Notes under the pieces: model-generated
Database searches by the model: none
Seen by the model: only the letters and a program-made list of their open reading frames with translations
What the model was told of the DNA's origin: nothing
Assembly: GCF_963924675.1 (NCBI RefSeq)
Contig: NC_089223.1
Span: 5,468,881 to 5,532,880 of the forward strand
Origin: Phocoena phocoena
Lineage: Eukaryota > Chordata > Mammalia > Artiodactyla > Phocoenidae
Length of the DNA stretch: 64,000 bases
Direction of reading: 5' to 3'
Program-made: the position numbers and the translations under genes
In this document: piece after piece, positions 55,520 through 64,000 of the stretch
How positions within the stretch are numbered: the first letter of the stretch is position 1
Layout: the number at the start of each line of letters is the position of its first letter

Positions 55520-58500
55520 TTACCATTTTTCTAGGTTCCACATATATGCGTTAATATACGATAGTTGTTTTTTCTCTTTCTGACTTACATCACTCTGTAT
55601 GACAGTCCCTAGGTCCATCCACTTCTCTACAAATGACTCAATTTCATTCATTTTTATGGCTGAGTAATACTCCATTGTATATATGTACCACATCTTCTTT
55701 ATCCATTCGTCTGTGGATGGGCATTTAGGTTGCTTCCATGACCTGGCTATTGTAAATAGTGCTGCAATGAATATTGGGGTGCATGTGTCTTTCTGAATTA
55801 TGGTTTTCTCTGGGTATATGCCTAGTAGTGGGATTGCTGAGTCATACAGTAATTCTATTTTTAGCTTTTTGGGGAACCTCCATACTGTTCTCCATAAAGG
55901 CTGTGTCAATATACATTTCCACCAACAGTGCAAGAGGGCTCCCTTTGCTCCACACCCTCACCAGCATTGGTTGTTTGTAGATTTTCTGATGATGCCCATT
56001 CTAACTGGCATGAGGTGATACCTCATTGCAGTTTTAATTTGCATTTCTCTAATAATTAGTGATGTTGAGCACCTTTTTACGTGCTTCTTGGCCATCTGTA
56101 TGTCTTCTTTGGAGAAATGTCTATTTAGGTCTTCTGCCCATTTTTGCATTGGGTTGTTTTTTAATATTGAGCTGTTTATATATTTTGGAGATTAATCCTT
56201 TGTCAGTTGATTCGTTTGCAAATATTTTCTCCCATTCTGAGGGTTGTCTTTTCATCTTGTTTACAGTTTCCTTTGCTGTGTAAAAGCTTTTAAGTTTCAT
56301 TAGGTCCCAGCTGTTCATTTTTGTTTTTATCTCCATTACTCTAGGAGGTAGATCAAAAAAAATCTTACAAAAAAAATCTTGCTATGATTTATGTCAAAGA
56401 GTGTTCTTCCTATGTTTTCCTCTAAAGTTTTATAGTGTCCATTCTCACATTTAGGTCTCTAATCCACTTTGAGTTTATCTTTTTGTATGGTGTTAGGGAG
56501 TGTTCCAATTTCATTCTTTTACATGTATCTGTCCAGTTTTCCCAGCACCACTTACTGAAGAGACTGTCTTTACTCCATTGTATATCCGTGCCTCCTTTGT
56601 CATAGATTAGTTGACCATAGGTGCGTAGGTTTATCTCTGAGCCTTCTATCCTGTTCCATTGATCTATATTTCTGTTTTTGTGCCAACACCATATTGTCTT
56701 GATTACTGAAGACATTCAGAAGATTACTGAAGTATAGTCTGAAGTCAGGGAGTCTGATGCCCCCAGCTCCATCTTTTTCCTCTCAAGACTGCTTTGGCTA
56801 TTCAGGGTCTTTGCTTTCTCCATACAAGATTTTTTGTTCTAGTTCTGTAAAAAATGCCATTGGTAATTTGATAGGGATTGCAGTGAATCTGTAGATTGCT
56901 TTGGAGAGTATAGTCATTTTCACAATACTGATTCTTCCAATCCCAGAACATGGTATATCTCTCCATCTGTTTGTGTCATCTTTAATTTCTTTCAATAGTG
57001 TCTTATAGTTTTCTGCATACAGGTCTTTTGTCTCCCTAGGTAGGTTTATTCATAGGTATTTTATTATTTTTGTTGCAGTGGTAAATGGGAGTGTTTTCTT
57101 AACTTCTCTTTCAGATTTTTCATCATTAGTGTATAGGAATGCAATAGATTTCTGTGCATTAATTTTGTATCCTGCAACTTTACCAAATTCATTGATTAGC
57201 TCTAGTAGTTTTCTGGTGGCATCTTTAGGATTCTCTATGTATAGTATCATGTCATCTGCAAATAGTGACCGTTTTACCTCTTCTTTTCCAATTTCTTTCC
57301 TTTCATTTCTTTTTCTTCTCTGACTGCCATGGCTAGGACTTCCAAAACTACGTTGAATAATAGTGGTGAGAGTGGACATCCTTGTCTTGTTCTTGATCTT
57401 AGAGGAAATGCTTTCAGTTTTTCACCATTGAGAATGATGTTTGCTGTGGGTTTGTCATATATGGCCTTTATTATGTTGAGCTAGGTTCCCTCTATGCCCA
57501 CTTTCTGGAGAGTTTTTATCATAAATGGGTGTTGAATTTTGTCAAAAGTTTTTTCTGCATCTATTGAGATTATCATATGGTTTTTATTCTTCAGTTTGTT
57601 AATATGGTGTATCACGTTGAATGATTTGCATATATTGAAGAATCCTTGCATCCCTGGGATAAATCCCACTTGATCATGGTGTATGATCCTTTTAATGTGT
57701 TGTTGGATTCTGTTTGCTAGTATTTTGTTGAGGATTTTTGCATCTATATTCATCAGTGATATTGGTCTGTAATTTTTTTTTTTGTAGTATCTTTGTCTTG
57801 TTTTGGTATCAAGATGATGGTGGCCTCATAGAATGAGTTTGGGAGTGTTTCTTCCTCTGCAATTTTCTGGAAGAGTTTGAGAAGGATGAGTGTTAGCTCT
57901 TCTCTAAATGTTTGATAGAATTCACCTGTGAAGCCATCTGGTCCTGGACTTTTGTTTGTTGGAAGATTTTTAATCACAGTTTCAATTTCATTACTTGTGA
58001 TTTGTCTGTTCATATTTTCTATTTCTTCCTGGTTCAGTCTTGGAAGGTTATACCTTTCTATGAATTTGTCTATTTCTTCTAGGTTTTCCTTTTTATTGGC
58101 GTAGAGTTGCTTGTAGTAGTCTCTTACTTTGTATTTCTGCAGTGTCTGCTGTAACGTCTCCTTTTTCATTTCTAATTTTATTGATTTGAGTCCTCTCCGT
58201 ATTTTTCTTGATGAGTCTGGCTAATGGTTTATCAATTTTGTTTATCTTCTCAAATAACCAGCTTTTAATTTTATTGATCTTTGCTATTGTTTCCTTTGTT
58301 TCTACTTCATTTATTTCTGCTCTGATGTTTATGATTTCTTTCCTTCTGCTAACTTTGGGGGTTTTTTGTTCTTCTTTCTCTAATTGCTTTAGGTGTAAGG
58401 TTAGGTTGTTTATTTGAGATTTTTCTTGCTTCTTGAGATAGGATTGTATTGCTATGTCTTCCCTCTTAGAACTGCTTTTGCTGCATCCCATGGGTTTTGG

Positions 58501-59345
58501 ATCGTTGTGTTTTCATTGTCATTTGTCTCTAGGTATTTTTTGATTTTCTCTTTGATGTCTTCAGTGATTTCTTGGTTATTTAGTAACATATTGTTTAGCC
58601 TCCATGTTTTTGTATTTTTTTACGTTTTTTTCTCTGTAATTTATTTCTAATCTCATAACGTTGTGGTCAGAAAAGATGCTTGACATGATTTCAATTTTCT
58701 TAAATGTACTGAGACTTGATTTGTGACCCATGATGTGATCTATCCTGGGGAATGTTCCATGCACACTTGAGAAGAAAGTATAATCTGCTGTTTTTGGATG
58801 GAATGTCCTATAAATATCAATTAAATCTATCTGGTCTATTGTGTAATTTAAAGCTTGTGTTTCCTTATTAATTTTCTGTTTGGATGATCTGTCCATTGGT
58901 GTGAGTTGTTAAAGTTCCCCACTATTTTTGTGCTACTATGTCAATTTCCTCTTTTATAGCTGTTAGCTGTTGCCTTATGTATTGAGGTGCTCCTATGTTG
59001 GGTGCATATATATTTATAATTGTTATCTCTTGTTCTTGGATTGATCCCTTGATCATTATGTAGTGTCCTTCCTTGTTGCTTGTAACATTCTTTATTTTAA
59101 ATTCTATTTTATCTGATATGAGTATTGCTACTCTGGCTTTTGATTTCCATTTGCATGGAATATCTTTTTCTATCCCCTCACTTTCAGTCTGTATGTGTTC
59201 CTAGGTCTGAAGTGGGTCTCTTGTAGACAGCATATATTTGGGTCTTGTTTTTGTATCCATTCAGCAAGCCTGTGTCTTTTTGTTGGAGCATTTAATCCAT
59301 TCACATTTAAGGGAATTATTGATACGTATGTTCCTTTTACCATTT
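55520..59345 (-). pseudogene. L1 ORF2 remnant (copy E)
   Basis: ORF2 broken into open pieces read from high to low coordinates: 58576-58896 (endonuclease end, RIDHIMGHKSS, SDHNVMRLEI intact), 58093-58491 and 57753-58169 (linker and RT start, [17 protein letters not shown]), 57481-57753 ([15 protein letters not shown]), 57050-57379 ([14 protein letters not shown]), 56422-56715, 56121-56336 and 55520-55933 (C-terminus). Most breaks are single-base shifts, and each catalytic motif I can find is intact, so this is a more recent death than copy F. Confidence 0.88.
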
Positions 59346-59419
59346 TCTTAATTGTTTTGGGTTTGTTTTTGTAGGTCCTTTTCTTCTCTTGTGTTTCTCA
59401 CTTAGAGAAGTTCCTGTAA

Positions 59420-60340
59420 CATTTGTTGTAGAGCTGGTTTGGTGGTGCTGAATTATCTTAGCTTTTGGTTGTCTGTAAAGCTTTTGATTTCTGCATCGAA
59501 TCTGAATGAGATCCTTGCCGGGTAGAGTAATCTTGGTTGTAGACTCTTCCATTTCATCACTTTAAATATGTCATGCCACTCCCTTCTGGCCTGTAGAGTT
59601 TCTGCTGAGAAATCAGCTGTTAACTTTATGGGATTTCCCTTGTATGTTATTTGTCATTTTTCCCTTGCTGCTTTCAATAATTTTTCTTTGTGTTTAATTT
59701 TTCCCAGTTTGATTACTATGTGTCTCAGTGTGTTTCTCCTTGGGTTTATCCTTTATGGGACTCTCTGCGCTTCCTGGACTTGGGGGGCTATTTCCTTTCC
59801 CATGTTAGGGAAGTTTTTGACTATAATCTCTTCAAATATTTTCTCGGGTCCTTTCTCTCTCTCTTCTCCTTCTGGGACCCCTATAATGCGAATGTTATTG
59901 TGTTTAATGTTGTCCCAGAGGTCTCTTAGGCTGTCTTCATTTCTTTCATTCTTTTTTCTTTATTCTGTTCTGCAGCAGTGAATTCCACTATTCTGTCTTC
60001 CAGGTCACTTATCCATTCTTCTGCCTCAGTTATTCTGCTATTGATTCCTTCTAGTGTATTTTTCATTTCAGTTATTGCATTGTTCATTTCTGTTTGCTTG
60101 TTCTTTAATTCTTCTAGATCGTTGTTAAACATTTCTTGCATCTTCTCGATCTTTGCCTCCATTCTTTTTCCGAGGTCCTGGATCATACTCACTATAGTTT
60201 TTCTAAATTCTTTTTCTGGAAGGTTGCCTATCTCCATGTCATTTAGTTATTTTTCTGGGGTTATATCTTGTTCTTTCATCTAGTATATAGTCCTCTGCCT
60301 TTTCATATTGTCTGTCTTTCTGTGAATGTGATTTTTTTCC
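59420..60340 (-). pseudogene. L1 ORF1 remnant (copy E)
   Basis: Open piece 59926-60237 (103 codons) contains MEIGNLPEKEFRKTIVSMIQ, then the coiled coil (NAITEMKNTLEGINSRITEA, SDLEDRIVEFTAAEQNKEK). The remaining RNA-recognition-like and C-terminal parts follow at 59420-59900 with frame shifts. Confidence 0.85.
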
Positions 60341-60404
60341 CACAGGCTGCAGGATTATAGTTCTTCTTGCTTCTGCTGTCTGCCCTCTCTACCCTATGTC
60401 TTTT

Positions 60405-63024
60405 GATTGGAGCATTTAGTCCATTGACATTTGAAGTGATTATTTATAGGCACGTACTTATTGCTATTTTGTTACTTGTTTTCTGGTTGTTTTTGCAGTT
60501 CTTCTTTGTACTTTTCTTCTTCTTTTAGTCTTTTCCCTTATGGTTTAATGATTTTCTTTAATGGTAGGCTTGTAGTTCTTTCTCTCTAGTTTTTGTGTGT
60601 CTATTGCAGGCTTTTGATTTGTGGTTACTATGGGGTTTATATATGTTGACCTATAACTATATCTACTTGTTTTAAACATGTAGTCCTTTAAATTCGATCA
60701 CATTCTAAAAGATCTACATTTTTAACACTCTCCCACGTGTTTTGTGTGTTTGATATCATATTTTACACCTTCATATCTATCTATCCCTTAACTGTTTATT
60801 GTAGGTATAGGAGATTTTACAATTTTTGTCTTTTAACTTTCATACCAGTTTATGTGAGTGGTTGATCCATAGCCTTTTTATATATTTGCCTTTACCGAAG
60901 GGATTTTCCCCTTCCTCTAATTTTTTATTTCTTGTTGTAGCCTTTGCTTTTTCACTTAAGGAAGACTCTTTAACACTTCTCGTAGGATCAGTTTAGCCTT
61001 GATGAATTCCTTTAGTTTTTGCTTGTCTGAGGAGTTCTTTATCTCTCCTTCAATTCTGAATGATAAAATTGCTGGGTAGAGTTTACCCTGTGCTAAGTTA
61101 TAGATTTTTTTCTTTCAGCATATTAAATGTATCATGACACTTCTATCTTACCTGCAAAGTCTCTGCAGAAAAATCAGCTGATAGCCTTATGGGGGTTCAT
61201 TTCTATATGGCTTTTTGCTTTACTCTAGCTGTCTTTAAAATTCTCTTCTTAAACTTAACTTCTGTCATTTTAATTATATGTCTTGGTGTGGGTCTGTTTG
61301 GGTTCATCTTATCTGGGATGCTCTGTGTTTCCTGTACCTGCATATTTGTTTCCTTCTTCAGGTTTAGGAAGTTTTCAGCCATAATTTCACCGTATACAAT
61401 TTCTACCCTTTCGTTTTCTCTTCTCCTCTAGGACCCCTATAATGGGAATGTTAGTATGCTTGATATTGTTGCAGAGTTTCCTTAAACTATTCTCATTTTT
61501 TACAATTTATTTTTCTTCTTGCTCTTCTGATTGGGTGTTTTCCATTATTCTATATTCCAGATCACTTATGTGTTCTTCTGTATCACCTAATCTGCTATTA
61601 ATTCCTTCTAAGTTTATTTTTCATTTCAGTTATCTTATTCTTCAGGTCTGACTGATACTTTTTTATATTTTATAGTTCTTTGTTAAAATTCTCACTGTGT
61701 TCATCTAATCTTTTCCCACGTTCAGTTACTATTCTTATTACTATTGCTTTGAACTCTTTATCAGGTAAATTATTTATTTCTGTTTCATTAAGGGTTTTTT
61801 GCAGGGTTTTTTTTTTCCTTTTCTTTTGTTTGAAACATACTCCTCTGTCTTCTCACTTTGTTTAACTTTCTCTGTCTCTGTGAAATTAGGTGAAACAGTT
61901 ACTTGTCCCTGTCTTGAAGACATGTCCTGTGTAAGAGTGTGCCTATGCAGTCTGTGTGTGCCTAGTAGGTGGGAGAGCTGGATCTGAAGTCAGGAGTGGC
62001 TGTGTCTTCCCCTGGGATGTGCTGGCAGCTATCACCTTGGAATGAAGTGGAAATGGAGGGGCTAGAGCCAGAGCCAGGTGTGAGCTGCGGCTTCTCCTCT
62101 GCTCAATGGCAGTCACTGCCCTATTAGGGGTAGAGGCAGGGCCCAAGGGGATGGAGCATATGCCCTGGGGGAGCTGGGTTTCTCAAGGGTGTCAAGGCAG
62201 TCTCTGCCTTTGTTGGGGGTTTGGCTAGGATCCAAGGGCTTGGTGTTGCACTTCATGCTGCTTTTGCTTTTTCCTCCATGTGCATGCCTTGGTTAGAGGT
62301 TTGGCTGGGGCTGGAGGGGTTGAAGCTGCACCATTGAGCTAGTTTTGTTCTCTCCCAAGTGTATGCATGCACTGGCAATGGTTGCCTCCACCCTGGTCGG
62401 GGCAGGGCTGGGGTCTGAGTTGCCTCAGTTTCCTCCAAGTGTGCACCCTCTTGTTGGCAACAGCAGCCTCCGCCGTGGTGGAGAGCAGCACTAGAGCAAG
62501 AGGGGCCGGCGGGGGACCCCAGTGTGGGCTGAGGTGTGTGTGCTGGGGTGATCCTGGCAAGCCAGCTAGAGCCACAGCCAGTTTGCACTCTGCTTCCTCA
62601 GCGCTGGGACTGAGAGTGAACAAGCATGTGTCTGCAGTCTTCATGAGTGGAATCTTAGTTTCCTACAGCCTTCTGGTAAGCCTCACTGGTTTTCAAAACA
62701 GCCAAGGGGGCTCATCTTCCTGGTTTTGGACCCCAGACCTGGGGTTCCTAATATGTGGCTCGAACACCTCACTTCCCAGGGAGGATCCCTGAGCCTGTGA
62801 CATCCCCCTCCTGCTAGGGGTGCAGGTTCTGCCCAAATCACTTCTCTTCCTCTCCTACCAGACTCTGTGAGGATCTTTCTTTACAGCTTTGGTTGTAGAA
62901 GAGCCATCCTGCTAATCTCCAGGTCAATTTCAGAGAGAGTTTTTCATATGTAGTTGACGTTTTAATGTGTTTATGAGAGGAGGTGATCTCAGCATCCTCC
63001 TACTCTGTCATCTTGATCCCACCT
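60405..63024 (-). mobile_element. Old L1 (copy F), 5' part including ORF1 and 5' UTR
   Basis: Continues copy F beyond the nested L1: endonuclease edge (60405-60470), inter-ORF spacer, ORF1 (about 60960-61880, strongly diverged), and a GC-richer 5' UTR (61960-63020) that ends at the complement of GGATCAAGATGACAGAGTAG. This is the 5' end of an older mammalian L1 type, so copy F inserted at full length. The right target duplication follows at 63025-63042. Confidence 0.85.
60960..61880 (-). pseudogene. Diverged L1 ORF1 (copy F)
   Basis: Reverse-strand text corresponds position by position to L1 ORF1 (for example the complement of GAAGAACACATAAGTGATCT and of GTATCAGTCAGACCTGAAG), but stops are frequent. 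The open frames printed on the + strand here (61189-61865) are antisense by-products rich in Leu, Phe and Ser. Confidence 0.75.
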
Positions 63025-63176
63025 CAACTGTCACCATTTTCTAGGCAACAGAAAGGGGAGCAGACAGAGTATCTGTGAGATGACCCGGAAATGGCCTGAC
63101 TCAGATTCTTTCCTATTCTATCGGCTTGAACACAGTTAGACAGCCTCACATGACTGTAAAACTGCCTGGGAGAATA

Positions 63177-63904
63177 CAATAAGTACCCTACACGTGAACG
63201 AGTTTCATTCCAAAAGTGTGTTGGTAAGTCCAATTTGTTTGTAAGTCCAACAAAATTAGCCTAGGCACTCAACTAACACAGTCGGCTATACAGTACTGTA
63301 CTGTAATAGGTTTATAATACTTTTCACACAAATAATACATAAAAAACAAACAAACACAAAAAATAGAAAACATGTTTTAATCTTACAGTACAGTACCTTG
63401 AAAAGTACAGTAGTACAGCACAACAGCTGGCATACAGGGGCTGGCATCGAGTGAACAGGCAAGAAGAGTTACTGACTGGAGGAGGGAGAGGAGGTGGGAG
63501 ATGGTAGAGCTGAAGGATTGTCAGCAATAGGAGACGGAGGGCAAGCTGCAATTTCACTCATGCCTGACGTTGATGGCACAGGTTCTGGTTCCTTGCTGGA
63601 TTCAATTCTATCTACCCTCTTGAAAAAACGATCCAGTGATGTCTGGGTAGTACTGTACCAGCTATATCACTGCTGCTTTTATGCTTGCTTGGACATCCTG
63701 GGCTCGAAATAAAGATATTGTACTACTATATTCTATACAGTACTACACAGTAAAGTACACAGAAGCACAACCACTTGTAGAGGATGCACACGTGTGACAA
63801 TGTACGCCAGACACGTGAACTAACTTATGTGATTGGACATGTGAATGCACGTTTGCATCTCTGAAAGTTCTAAACTTGAAGGTTTGTATGTAGGGAACTT
63901 ACTG
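63177..63904 (-). mobile_element. Tigger transposon with internal deletion, copy C
   Basis: 728 bp, flanked by TA (63175-63176 and 63905-63906). Left end CAATAAGTACCCTACACGTG and right end ...GTAGGGAACTTACTG are the inverted repeats. The minus strand carries the end of the transposase coding region (about 63400-63640) joined to its first codons (about 63670-63700). The deletion points differ from those of copies A and B. Confidence 0.92.
63400..63705 (-). pseudogene. Tigger transposase remnant, C-terminal part (copy C)
   Basis: Reading on minus from about 63700: a degraded start (MS.SKHKSS, with a base lost), then a jump near 63650 into the C-terminal tail TTQTSLDRFFKRVDRIESSK and EPEPVPSTS. 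The tail continues through the Pro-rich stretch seen in the 77-codon frame 63324-63557 (LPPPLPPPVSNSSCLFTRC), which lies in a shifted frame. The DDE catalytic domain is absent. Confidence 0.8.
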
Positions 63905-64000
63905 TAGTGTGTACTTTGCAGCTGTGAAGGGATCTGTGTACCCAAGTAAAGACTGGGGGACCCTATTACTAAACATAAAAAGGAGAGAAGGCTACTGGGA

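Larger units (their letters stand above)
55254..60390 (-). mobile_element. Younger L1 (copy E), 5.1 kb, nested in copy F
   Basis: Reverse-strand L1 holding the 3' UTR, ORF2, ORF1 and the sequence just upstream of ORF1 (ends at the complement of AGAGAGGGCAGACAGCAGAAG), so 5'-truncated before the promoter. Flanked by ACCCTATGTCTTTT at 55240-55253 and 60391-60404, a perfect 14-bp duplication. Between the left duplication and the L1 tail lie about 40 bases bounded by A runs (T runs as printed), which I read as a 3' transduction (55259-55299). Confidence 0.92.

Noticed and set aside
62253..62792. Frames of 101 to 141 codons on both strands
   Set aside because: They lie in the 5' UTR of old L1 copy F, a GC-richer non-coding part.

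Overview
This window is vertebrate nuclear DNA from a mammal, almost certainly a cetacean. The key evidence is four copies of a tRNA-derived SINE that begins GGCTTCCCTGGTGG. This is the CHR family of whales, hippos and ruminants, and two copies have the compact CHR-2-like form typical of whales. The long L1 copies also look like the cetartiodactyl L1 type. I found no protein-coding gene, no RNA gene other than SINE tRNA heads, and nothing prokaryotic (no operon, CRISPR or insertion sequence). Every sizeable open frame is a broken L1 fragment, an antisense shadow of one, or low-complexity sequence.

Layout: 1-232 CHR SINE with target duplication; 826-1292 old inverted L1; 1296-8009 an L1 interrupted by a second L1 (2495-4818); 8010-12430 mostly single-copy sequence with L2, MIR and LTR relics; 12430-20438 sparse relics (MIR, purine tract, CHR SINE, old L1, MLT1 LTR inside a MIR); 20439-27341 nearly full-length L1 on + with a CpG-rich 5' UTR; 27342-30730 MIR, L2 and MLT1 relics; 30734-31478 internally deleted Tigger; 33239-36047 twin-primed L1 carrying a Tigger MITE and another L1 fragment; 36316-36521 CHR SINE; 37765-38423 short L1 with target duplication; 39131-39358 compound microsatellite; 40824-46478 long L1 on -; 48799-49168 triplet repeat; 50890-51284 tiny twin-primed L1; 52941-53217 CHR SINE; 53338-63024 an old L1 on - split by a younger 5.1-kb L1 on -; 63177-63904 third Tigger derivative.

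L1 makes up roughly half of the window by my count of spans. The main interest is the recorded order of events. Several insertions can be dated relative to each other because both target-site duplications are visible, or because removing the insert restores the host element. The best cases are: an old L1 with an 18-bp duplication that hosts a younger L1 with a 14-bp duplication and a probable 3' transduction; a twin-primed L1 hit by both a Tigger MITE and another L1; and three Tigger derivatives with three different internal deletions.

Limits: repeat family names come from memory of consensus sequences, not from a search. Element ends without target duplications are approximate. Single-copy stretches could hold regulatory sites or non-coding exons that sequence reading alone cannot reveal.
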